From assembly GCF_023973825.1 (NCBI RefSeq), contig NW_027122947.1, positions 1 to 14,490 on the forward strand: DNA of 14,490 nucleotides. The letters run 5' to 3'. The position numbers were made by a program, and so were the translations under genes. This DNA comes from Plasmodium brasilianum. Lineage: Eukaryota > Apicomplexa > Aconoidasida > Haemosporida > Plasmodiidae. Shown here piece after piece: positions 7,386 through 14,215 of this stretch (positions are counted from its first letter, which is position 1; every line of letters starts with the position of its first letter). A model generated the notes under the pieces. The model saw nothing but the letters and a program-made list of their open reading frames with translations. It was not told the origin of the DNA and did no database searches.

Positions 7386-8546
7386 ATGAATTATTATTCC
7401 ATAAATTTAGCAAAAGCACATTTATTAAATTACCCATGTCCATTAAATATTAATTTTTTATGGAATTATGGATTCCTTTTAGGAATTATATTTTTTATAC
7501 AAATATTAACAGGTGTATTTTTAGCTAGTCGTTATACTCCAGATATATCATATGCATATTATAGTATTCAACACATTTTAAGAGAATTATGGAGTGGATG
7601 GTGTTTTAGATATATGCATGCAACAGGTGCATCACTTGTATTTTTTCTAACTTATTTACATATTTTAAGAGGATTAAATTATTCTTATTTATATTTACCA
7701 TTATCATGGATATCAGGATTAATTATATTTGCATTATTTATAGTTACAGCTTTTATAGGTTATGTTTTACCATGGGGACAAATGAGTTATTGGGGTGCAA
7801 CAGTTATTACTAATTTATTATCTTCAATTCCAGCACTTGTTATTTGGTTATGTGGAGGATATACTGTAAGTGATCCAACTATAAAAAGATTTTTTGTATT
7901 ACATTTTATACTTCCATTTGTTGCATTATGTATTGTATTTATACATATATTCTTTTTACATTTACATGGTAGCACTAATCCTTTAGGGTACGATACAGCT
8001 TTAAAAATACCCTTTTATCCAAATCTATTAAGTCTTGATGTAAAAGGATTTAATAATATTATTATTATATTTTTACTACAAAGTTTATTTGGTATTATAC
8101 CATTATCTCATCCAGATAATGCAATTATTGTTAATACATATGTTACACCAATACAAATTGTTCCAGAATGGTATTTTTTACCATTTTATGCAATGTTAAA
8201 AACAATACCTAGTAAAACAGCAGGTTTATTAATTGTTTTAGCATCATTACAATTATTATTTTTAATGGCTGAACAAAGAAATTTAACTACTATTATACAA
8301 TTTAAAATGTTATTTGGTGCAAGAGAATATTCTGTTCCAATTATATGGTTTATGTGTTCATTCTATGCTTTATTATGGATTGGATGTCAATTACCACAAG
8401 AAATTTTCATTTTATATGGTCGTCTATTTATTATATCATTCTTTTCTAGTGGTTTATTTGCACTTGTTCATTATAAAAGAACATATTATGATTACAGCTC
8501 CCAAGCAAACATTAAAAATTACAAGGCTACGATAAGACGATATTGA
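7386..8546 (+). CDS. cob: Cytochrome b, complete, with C-terminal extension (arm B)
   Basis: This is the haem b subunit of complex III, which oxidises ubiquinol at the Qo site and reduces ubiquinone at the Qi site. It has 386 residues from ATG to TGA. The four haem-ligand histidines are His78, His92, His173 and His187. The Qo site shows GQMSYWGATV around 131-140 and PEWYFLPFYAM at 260-270. Residue 268 is Tyr and residue 133 is Met, the unmutated state at positions linked to atovaquone resistance in Plasmodium. After SSQANI, where Plasmodium cob usually ends in my recollection, there are ten extra residues (KNYKATIRRY). These are encoded by a near-copy of the antisense of the LSU peptidyl-transferase fragment. 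The stop TGA spans the end of the B arm, so the last codons may not be those of the real genome. Confidence 0.94.
   Translation: MNYYSINLAKAHLLNYPCPLNINFLWNYGFLLGIIFFIQILTGVFLASRYTPDISYAYYSIQHILRELWSGWCFRYMHATGASLVFFLTYLHILRGLNYSYLYLPLSWISGLIIFALFIVTAFIGYVLPWGQMSYWGATVITNLLSSIPALVIWLCGGYTVSDPTIKRFFVLHFILPFVALCIVFIHIFFLHLHGSTNPLGYDTALKIPFYPNLLSLDVKGFNNIIIIFLLQSLFGIIPLSHPDNAIIVNTYVTPIQIVPEWYFLPFYAMLKTIPSKTAGLLIVLASLQLLFLMAEQRNLTTIIQFKMLFGAREYSVPIIWFMCSFYALLWIGCQLPQEIFILYGRLFIISFFSSGLFALVHYKRTYYDYSSQANIKNYKATIRRY
8518..8543 (-). repeat. 26-base near-copy of LSU domain V sequence at the cob 3' end
   Basis: ATTACAAGGCTACGATAAGA and the next six bases match 11629-11654 (inside the LSU peptidyl-transferase fragment) at 23 of 26 positions; the differences are three G/A or C/T transitions. 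The LSU sense strand is the minus strand here, so the copy is antisense to cob and encodes its last residues. The similarity stops almost exactly where the B/C mirror ends. The other copy of this element is at 8605-8630. Confidence 0.85.
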
Positions 8547-8603
8547 CTTACTTTAAACATAATTATAACCTTACGGTCTGTATTGTTCTGCACAGTATTC
8601 AGA
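8545..8603. other. 59-base spacer at the B/C turn-around
   Basis: This is single-copy sequence between the inverted arms B and C. It contains ACCTTACGGTCTGTATTGTTCTG-like sequence that may be part of a small rRNA piece from the region after cob. No other copy of this junction is in the window, so I cannot tell on which side the real genome continues: either arm B runs on naturally into the spacer, or the spacer continues leftward from arm C. Confidence 0.85.
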
Positions 8604-9763
8604 AATATCGTCTTATCGTAGCCTTGTAATTTTTAATGTTTGCTTGGGAGCTGTAATCATAATATGTTCTTTTATAATGAACAAGTGCAAATAAACCACT
8701 AGAAAAGAATGATATAATAAATAGACGACCATATAAAATGAAAATTTCTTGTGGTAATTGACATCCAATCCATAATAAAGCATAGAATGAACACATAAAC
8801 CATATAATTGGAACAGAATATTCTCTTGCACCAAATAACATTTTAAATTGTATAATAGTAGTTAAATTTCTTTGTTCAGCCATTAAAAATAATAATTGTA
8901 ATGATGCTAAAACAATTAATAAACCTGCTGTTTTACTAGGTATTGTTTTTAACATTGCATAAAATGGTAAAAAATACCATTCTGGAACAATTTGTATTGG
9001 TGTAACATATGTATTAACAATAATTGCATTATCTGGATGAGATAATGGTATAATACCAAATAAACTTTGTAGTAAAAATATAATAATAATATTATTAAAT
9101 CCTTTTACATCAAGACTTAATAGATTTGGATAAAAGGGTATTTTTAAAGCTGTATCGTACCCTAAAGGATTAGTGCTACCATGTAAATGTAAAAAGAATA
9201 TATGTATAAAATACAATACATAATGCAACAAATGGAAGTATAAAATGTAATACAAAAAATCTTTTTATAGTTGGATCACTTACAGTATATCCTCCACATA
9301 ACCAAATAACAAGTGCTGGAATTGAAGATAATAAATTAGTAATAACTGTTGCACCCCAATAACTCATTTGTCCCCATGGTAAAACATAACCTATAAAAGC
9401 TGTAACTATAAATAATGCAAATATAATTAATCCTGATATCCATGATAATGGTAAATATAAATAAGAATAATTTAATCCTCTTAAAATATGTAAATAAGTT
9501 AGAAAAAATACAAGTGATGCACCTGTTGCATGCATATATCTAAAACACCATCCACTCCATAATTCTCTTAAAATGTGTTGAATACTATAATATGCATATG
9601 ATATATCTGGAGTATAACGACTAGCTAAAAATACACCTGTTAATATTTGTATAAAAAATATAATTCCTAAAAGGAATCCATAATTCCATAAAAAATTAAT
9701 ATTTAATGGACATGGGTAATTTAATAAATGTGCTTTTGCTAAATTTATGGAATAATAATTCAT
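8599..9763 (-). pseudogene. cob: Cytochrome b with a one-base frameshift (arm C)
   Basis: This copy starts at the ATG 9761-9763. It is identical in translation to the arm B copy until residue 185, where a run of four A (9208-9211) replaces the three A found in both A and B. The frame is lost after CIVF and the first reading stops near 9176. The rest of the protein continues in another frame from about 9210 down to 8599, again matching the B copy, including PEWY and Tyr268. An extra base in a homopolymer that is absent from both other copies is the usual signature of long-read error, so the real gene is almost certainly intact. Here the C-terminus reads RRYF then TGA, one residue longer than in B, because the downstream bases differ across the turn-around. 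Confidence 0.9.
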
Positions 9764-9777
9764 ATAAACAATAAATT

Positions 9778-11214
9778 TTATTTAAAAATTAAAAAACCGA
9801 ATAAAGTCATTGTTGATCCAATTGAACAAATCATATTCCATCCATTTAAAGCGTCTGGATAATCAGGAATACGTCTAGGCATTACATTAAATCCAAGAAA
9901 ATGCATAGGTAAAAATATAAATATTACTCCTATAAAAAATAAAATTGACCATAATACAATAATTGAATTTTCACGTAAACATTTACCAAAAAAGTTTTCT
10001 TGAAAATGACTTATTGTAGTAAATAATCCAATTATTGCACCTATAGATAATACAAAATGAAAGTGAGCAATTACATAATATGTATCATGTAATGCTATAT
10101 TAATAGCAGCATTTCCTAATATTACTCCTGTAGTTCCACCAAAAGTAAATGTACATATAAATAGTAATGCTAATAAAGATGAACTATGAGTTATACCAAA
10201 ATTACTTCCCATATATGTACATATCCAATTAAAAACTTTTGTTCCAGTAGGAATAGATATTAGTATTGTTGTAGATGTAAAAAAAGCTCTTGTATCTACT
10301 TCTAAACCAGTAGTATACATATGATGAGCCCAAACTACACTTCCTAATATAGCTATACAACTCATAGCTAAAATCATAGATTGATTACCAAATAAACTTC
10401 TACAATAATTTGTAGATATGACATGACTAATAACACCAAAAGCTGGTAATATTAAAATATACACTTCTGGATGTCCAAAAAACCAAAATAAATGTTGATA
10501 TAAAATAGGATCACCAGCAAATGTAGGATCAAAAAATAATGTATTAAAATGTAGATCAGATAATAACATTAAAACACCACCTGTTAAAATTGGTAATGTT
10601 AATAATAACATTATAGATGTAATTAATAATGACCATGTTGATACACTTAATATACCTAATGTTAATCCTTTTGATCTTAAATGCATTATAGTAGTAATGA
10701 AATTTAAAGAAGACATAATACTAGCAATTCCTGATACTAAAAGACCAAGAATAATTACATCTACAGCAACAGGAGATAAAGACATAAGAGAAGTACTTAA
10801 TGGTGGATATAAAGTCCATCCTGTTCCTCCTCCAAATTCAGCAGCTGTAGATAAAATAATTAATATAAAAGCAATTGGTTGTAATAATAAAGATATACTA
10901 TTAATTCTTGGATATGAAAGTTCTGGAGATCCACATAAAATAGGTAAAAAATAATTTCCAAATCCTCCAAATAATCCTGGCATTATATTGAAAAATATCA
11001 TAATTATACCATGTATCGTAAATATCATATTATATAAATTAACATTTTCTTGTGCTATAATTCTTAAAGAAGAAGAGTATAATTCAGTACGTAAAATAAT
11101 AGATAATAAAAAACCATAACTACCAAATAAAAATGAAAACCATAAATAGTATAATCCTAAAGTTTTATGATTACAATTTGTAATGAGTGTATATCTATTT
11201 AAAACAAAAAAAAT
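9778..11214 (-). CDS. cox1: Cytochrome c oxidase subunit 1, complete, non-ATG start (arm C)
   Basis: This copy is identical in protein sequence to the arm B copy from the internal Met to the stop, and the upstream extension is also the same. The start is placed at the ATT on the minus strand at 11212-11214 by the same reasoning as in arm B: there is no ATG between the in-frame stop and the conserved N-terminus. All copper and haem ligands are present, and Gly234 (FAGDP) is intact, unlike in arm A. The 520 bases between this start and cox3 hold rRNA fragments on both strands. Confidence 0.93.
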   Translation of the reverse strand: MFFVLNRYTLITNCNHKTLGLYYLWFSFLFGSYGFLLSIILRTELYSSSLRIIAQENVNLYNMIFTIHGIIMIFFNIMPGLFGGFGNYFLPILCGSPELSYPRINSISLLLQPIAFILIILSTAAEFGGGTGWTLYPPLSTSLMSLSPVAVDVIILGLLVSGIASIMSSLNFITTIMHLRSKGLTLGILSVSTWSLLITSIMLLLTLPILTGGVLMLLSDLHFNTLFFDPTFAGDPILYQHLFWFFGHPEVYILILPAFGVISHVISTNYCRSLFGNQSMILAMSCIAILGSVVWAHHMYTTGLEVDTRAFFTSTTILISIPTGTKVFNWICTYMGSNFGITHSSSLLALLFICTFTFGGTTGVILGNAAINIALHDTYYVIAHFHFVLSIGAIIGLFTTISHFQENFFGKCLRENSIIVLWSILFFIGVIFIFLPMHFLGFNVMPRRIPDYPDALNGWNMICSIGSTMTLFGFLIFK

Positions 11215-11223
11215 AAATTACAA

Positions 11224-11335
11224 ATGAGGCTTGGATATGAATAAGTAAGATTCGATCCATACAGTCCCAGCGACAGCGGTTAAACTTTGGAAAAGTCGAG
11301 TATTATCCATCCATGTCAGGCGTTAAAAGCGTTCG
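11224..11335 (+). rRNA. SSU rRNA fragment with the 530 loop (about E. coli 500-580)
   Basis: CAGTCCCAGCGACAGCGGTT at 11262-11281 corresponds to the 530 loop (GTGCCAGCAGCCGCGGTAA) of helix 18, which takes part in decoding. Further on, TCAGGCGTTAAAAGCG at 11316-11331 matches CTGGGCGTAAAGCG around position 570. Both landmarks are in the right order on one strand. The 5' end is set loosely at ATGAGGC, just outside cox1. Confidence 0.82.
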
Positions 11336-11438
11336 TTCTTATTGTGTAGGCCAGTCGAGTTCCTTTAATGTAGTTTCCTCACAGCTTTTTTCAATCCAAA
11401 GTACGCGATCTCTTGTATGGTAAAAAGGGCTTAAACCA
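11336..11438 (-). rRNA. LSU rRNA fragment, AAAGGAACTCG motif (arm C copy)
   Basis: This is the reverse complement of 5711-5813, where the evidence is given. Confidence 0.5.
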
Positions 11439-11568
11439 ACAACATAACATTTTTTAGTCCCATGCTAGTATATTTCATATATATTTTATCATTTGGACGT
11501 AATATTACCTTTCCGGCTGTTTCCATCTCAACTCTACAGGTTAACGCCTGGAGTTCTTTATCTTTAAT
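11439..11568. other. Unassigned rRNA-like stretch (arm C copy)
   Basis: This is the reverse complement of 5581-5710, including the AACTCCAGG hairpin. Confidence 0.4.
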
Positions 11569-11618
11569 ATATAAATTTTGCGTGACGAGCGGTGTGTACA
11601 AGGCAACAATACACGCTA
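11569..11618 (-). rRNA. SSU rRNA decoding-site fragment (arm C copy)
   Basis: This is the reverse complement of 5531-5580. Confidence 0.85.
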
Positions 11619-11628
11619 AATAATATTT

Positions 11629-11722
11629 ATTACAAGGCTGCGATGAGACGACATGGAGGTGCCAATAGTATATAAAGATTTGAGCTCTATATATACTATA
11701 ACCTGTTATCCCCGGCGAACCT
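11629..11722 (-). rRNA. LSU rRNA peptidyl-transferase fragment (arm C copy)
   Basis: This is the reverse complement of 5427-5520. Its 3' end (11629-11654) is the counterpart of the 26-base element at the end of cob. Confidence 0.85.
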
Positions 11723-11734
11723 TCTTACCGTTAT

Positions 11735-12526
11735 ATGTTAACGGTACACAAAATAACCGTTCTTATAAATATATTTTTTGTATTTAATAATTACAATAAT
11801 ATAAAAGCACATTTAATATCTTATCCTTCATTAACATCATTATATGGAACATCTTTAAAATACTTTTCTGTTGGTATTTTATTTACCTTTAATCCAATAA
11901 TTTTATTAATTTTTGTATATTCTATTAGAGAAAGTTTTTATTCCACATTTTCTTCATTAGTATCTGGTATGTTATCAATTATTATATCTGAAGCATTATT
12001 ATTTATTACATATTTTTGGGGTATATTACATTTTAGTTTATCTCCATGTCCTTTATATGATGAAGGAATTATATTAACTTCATCAAGAATGTTAATTTTA
12101 ACTATTACATTTACTTTAGCAAGTGCATCATGTATGACTGCATGTTTACAATTTCTTTTAGAAAAAGGTATGAGTTTTGAAATATCAAGTATTATATTTA
12201 TAATATATTTACTTGGAGAATGTTTTGCATCATTACAGACAACTGAATATTTACATTTAGAATATTATATTAATGATGGAGTTTCAGGAACATTATTTTA
12301 TTGTGTTACAGGTTTACATTTTTCACATGTTATTATTGGTTTATTATTATTATTAATATACTTTATAAGAATGATAGATATTTATGACATAAATAGTGAA
12401 TGGTCATATTCATTATATGGTATATCATATGTTATTTTACCTCATACTGATCAAATAACAATATTATATTGGCATTTTATAGAAATAGTATGGTTATTTA
12501 TAGAGTTCCTATTCTATTCAGAATAA
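11735..12526 (+). CDS. cox3: Cytochrome c oxidase subunit 3 (arm C)
   Basis: This is the complex IV subunit III, a multi-helix inner-membrane protein that supports the catalytic core, with 263 residues from ATG to TAA. The conserved blocks are in order. ISEALLFITYFWGILHFSLS at 84-103 contains the buried glutamate (Glu86) and Trp95. QTTEYLHLEYYINDGVSGT follows at about 168-186, then VTGLHFSHVIIGL at about 191-203, and YWHFIEIVWLFIEF near the C-terminus. The N-terminal 20 to 30 residues are poorly conserved in this family. The ATG overlaps TATGTTAACGGTAC, only 12 bases from the divergent LSU fragment, so the true start could lie slightly downstream or use another codon. It runs opposite to cox1 and cob. 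Confidence 0.95.
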   Translation: MLTVHKITVLINIFFVFNNYNNIKAHLISYPSLTSLYGTSLKYFSVGILFTFNPIILLIFVYSIRESFYSTFSSLVSGMLSIIISEALLFITYFWGILHFSLSPCPLYDEGIILTSSRMLILTITFTLASASCMTACLQFLLEKGMSFEISSIIFIIYLLGECFASLQTTEYLHLEYYINDGVSGTLFYCVTGLHFSHVIIGLLLLLIYFIRMIDIYDINSEWSYSLYGISYVILPHTDQITILYWHFIEIVWLFIEFLFYSE

Positions 12527-12579
12527 TTGAACATATATGTCCTGTTTCAAATATAGTATCTAATGTAGACGAATTAATT

Positions 12580-12665
12580 TGTGTACAAAGCTAGAGTACG
12601 TAAGGAAAAGGAAAGGTTAACCGCTATCAAATGGCGAGAAGGGAAGTGTGTTTCCATAGAAACCT
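12580..12665 (+). rRNA. LSU rRNA sarcin-ricin-loop-like fragment (about E. coli 2650-2700)
   Basis: CTAGAGTACGTAAGGAAAAG, followed by GAAAGGTTAACCGCT, lines up with the bacterial sequence CTAGTACGAGAGGACCGGAG and the bases after it, the factor-binding loop. The loop core is altered (AGTACGTAAGGA instead of AGTACGAGAGGA). It begins about 50 bases after the cox3 stop on the same strand. I recognise this by eye only. Confidence 0.6.
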
Positions 12666-12784
12666 TCATATATACTATGCTGACTTGAGTAATGATAAAT
12701 TGTTAGTATCAGCTATCTATAGTTAATTGATTCCGTTTTGACCGGTCATTTTCTTTGCCTGGAGGTTTCGTCCATACAGTTATA
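12666..12784. other. Unassigned stretch; possible LSU domain V P-loop piece
   Basis: No ORF is seen here. CGTTTTGACCGGTC and TGCCTGGAGG at about 12734-12765 weakly recall the LSU segment TTTGACTGGGGCGGTCTCCTCC near position 2250 (the P loop), with the middle reduced. The upstream part contains TAGTATCAGCTATCTATAGTTAA and is unplaced. Confidence 0.3.
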
Positions 12785-12870
12785 AGCAAGTGGAATGTTA
12801 GAAGCAAACACTAGCGGTGGAACACATTATTTCATTCGATAGTAAACGTTATACCTTACCAATCAATTTG
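12785..12870 (+). rRNA. SSU rRNA 930-980 fragment
   Basis: ACTAGCGGTGGAACACATTA, then TTTCATTCGAT, then ATACCTTACC match the order ACAAGCGGTGGAGCATGTGG, TTTAATTCGAT and GAACCTTACC of bacterial SSU rRNA. The match covers about 12810-12860. It is followed directly by an LSU piece on the same strand, so the order of fragments is unrelated to their order in the assembled rRNA. Confidence 0.85.
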
Positions 12871-12879
12871 AACTTGAAC

Positions 12880-12972
12880 AAGGTTCCATTGGAATGAGAG
12901 TTCACCGTTAGAAGCGATGCGTGAGCTGGGTTAAGAACGTCTTGAGGCAGTTTGTTCCCTATCTACCGTTTT
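12880..12972 (+). rRNA. LSU rRNA domain V fragment (about E. coli 2560-2670)
   Basis: GTTCACCGTTAGAAGCGATG, then CGTGAGCTGGGTTAAGAACG, then GGCAGTTTGTTCCCTATCT correspond to GTTCGCCATTTAAAGTGGTA, CGCGAGCTGGGTTTAGAACG and GACAGTTCGGTCCCTATCT. This is the 3' side of the peptidyl-transferase ring, and is among the clearest rRNA matches in the window. The 5' end is approximate (a candidate match to AAGGGTATGG starts near 12888). Confidence 0.88.
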
Positions 12973-13274
12973 ATTTATGTATGGATGATGATACGTTAAG
13001 TTCTATGAAAGAATTTATCTGCCTTGTCAAAATTGATAGCGTCATAGCTCTATTTTAGGTTTTTGGCCTGGCATCTGTTTCTATTCTTTTGGGCTAAAAG
13101 TTTACATTTAATACCAGCCTGGGATCAAAAATATTGTAACACAGATAATTCCCAATCAAATTGGATGGTGTTGGCTGGGCATTATTTTCCACTCTTTTAA
13201 TGAAAAGGATTTGACGGTCAACCCATTATTGTTCTACATTACGAGATACCAAAAGCTATAATAATTCCTACAAA
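12973..13274. other. Unassigned stretch; possible small rRNA pieces
   Basis: No credible ORF is seen. The segment ATTGGATGGTGTTGGCTGGG at about 13159-13178 faintly recalls the LSU GTPase-associated centre (GGATGTTGGCTTAGAAGCAG), but the rest does not follow. The first turn-around (A/B) maps inside this stretch, between 13022 and 13070. Confidence 0.35.
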
Positions 13275-13365
13275 GTTGAACATAGGCTGAGTCTCTATGC
13301 CTTGAATGGAGCACTGGATTGGATACCCGGGAAACCGGCGCTACCATTTATAAGAAGTTAATATC
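13275..13365 (+). rRNA. SSU rRNA fragment with the 790 loop (about E. coli 700-800)
   Basis: GGAGCACTGGATTGGATACC followed by CGGGAAACC at 13308-13336 corresponds to GGAGCAAACAGGATTAGATACCCTGGTAGTCC, the helix 24 loop that faces the P site. The upstream TAGGCTGAGTCTCTATGCC may be part of the same piece. This is single-copy in the window. Confidence 0.75.
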
Positions 13366-13399
13366 TGGAAGCGTCTGTAAGGTTACAACACAAGTCACT

Positions 13400-13650
13400 G
13401 ATAATTCCGATGAATAATTCAAGTTACTGACATCTGCCCGGCATCAATGATAAACGGCGGCTGTATCGTAAACGGTCCTAAGGTAGCAAAATTCCTTGTC
13501 GGGTAATCTCCGTCCTGCATGAACGGTGTAACGACTTCCCCATTGTCGCTAGTGTGAGACTCCTAATAAATAGAATTATCCATGAATATGTGGAATAATA
13601 CGGCCCGACGGTAAGACCCTGAGCACCTTAACTTCCCTAAAAGTTCTTAT
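13400..13650 (+). rRNA. LSU rRNA domain IV-V fragment (about E. coli 1830-2080)
   Basis: This is the longest clear rRNA piece. ATCTGCCCGGCATC (about 13432) matches CGCCTGCCCGGTGC. TAAACGGCGGCTGTATCGTA and AACGGTCCTAAGGTAGCAAA match helices 67-69 and their flanks, followed by ATTCCTTGTCGGGTAA and GTCCTGCATGAACGGTGTAA. It closes with CGGCCCGACGGTAAGACCCT (about 13601-13620), matching the GACGGAAAGACCCC stretch. Helix 69, which bridges to the small subunit at the decoding site, is included. Ends are approximate. Confidence 0.9.
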
Positions 13651-13717
13651 GTGTTGGCATGGTTACGAGATTTAAGGATTAAACCTTCCTGATCGACTCG
13701 TGAGGTAAAAGAAACAG

Positions 13718-13775
13718 TCGGTGCGAAGTCGTAACATGGTAGTTGACAGTGAACTTGTAGCTGAACCAAAATGGC
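13718..13775 (+). rRNA. SSU rRNA 3'-terminal fragment (about E. coli 1485-1535)
   Basis: GTGCGAAGTCGTAACATGGT and AGTTGACAGTGAACTTGTAG match GTGAAGTCGTAACAAGGTAACCGTAGGGGAACCTGCGG: the 3' side of helix 44 and the helix 45 region. It is split off from the decoding-site piece at 5531-5580 and its copies. Confidence 0.82.
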
Positions 13776-14044
13776 TGCTGGAAGTAGAAATCGTTATTAA
13801 GCGTCAGGAAGTCCTGGACGTTGAATCCAATAGCGTAGATTATAAAGACATCGATATACGGATTTCTCCTGAAAAAATACGAAAAATCCTAGAATATTGG
13901 AACAGGAGATTATATTTTGGTAGTGGAAGTACGAATTGAAGTGTGGAGAGAATCCTCTTAGTAACTCAACATCTGGAAATCGAGAGAGATGCCATAAGTT
14001 GTCTCTATGAATAGTGGTATATATAGTCATATCTCCATGAACTA
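13776..14044. other. Unassigned stretch; possible rRNA pieces
   Basis: Two short ORFs (13721-13939 plus strand; 13797-14030 minus strand) lack any recognisable motif and are best read as chance. GAATTGAAGTGTGGAGAGAA near 13932-13951 loosely resembles the SSU 690 region (GGTGAAATGCGTAGAGATCT), but I cannot support it. Confidence 0.35.
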
Positions 14045-14215
14045 TAAAACATGTGATCTAATTACAGAACAGGAAAATAATAGACCGAACCTTGGACTCT
14101 TGAAATATTCTTGGAAGATTCGTAATTAGTGGTTAAAGGTCAATCAAACATGAATATAGACGGTTTTCTGCGAAATCTATTTGGAAGATATATCATTGGG
14201 AAGTTTAGCCAGGAA
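14045..14215 (+). rRNA. LSU rRNA domain II fragment (about E. coli 670-840)
   Basis: Matches in order are: TGTGATCTAATTACAGAACA near 14052 to GGTGATCTAGCCATGGGCAG; AATAGACCGAACCTTGGACT to GGACCGAACCGACTA; GTGGTTAAAGGTCAATCAAA at 14129-14148 to GGGTGAAAGGCCAATCAAAC; and GCGAAATCTATTTGGAAGAT to CCGAAAGCTATTTAGGTAGC. This is a clear domain II segment, single-copy here. Confidence 0.85.

Larger units (their letters stand above)
4127..8544. repeat. Arm B: inverted copy of the unit
   Basis: This arm is the reverse complement of arm A (positions sum to 8206, or 8172 beyond the damaged cox1 patch). It is also the reverse complement of arm C (positions sum to 17149, or 17148 past the extra base in arm C cob). 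With the spacer, the B/C mirror runs from 4079 to 8544 against 8604 to 13070, about 4.47 kb per arm. The cox1 and cox3 translations of B and C are identical. This is the cleanest copy of all three protein genes. Confidence 0.95.

Noticed and set aside
8314..8535. 73-codon ORF in another frame of cob (also at 8613-8834)
   Set aside because: It lies entirely inside cob, which is the conserved frame.
4079..8604. Terminal inverted repeats of a linear piroplasm-type mitochondrial genome or of a mobile element
   Set aside because: The mirrored arms contain the whole gene set rather than terminal repeats, the gene order is haemosporidian, and there is no transposase or target duplication.
13721..13939. 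72-codon ORF, with a 77-codon ORF opposite at 13797-14030
   Set aside because: The first begins inside the clear SSU 3'-end fragment; neither has a recognised motif, and the genome type carries only three protein genes.
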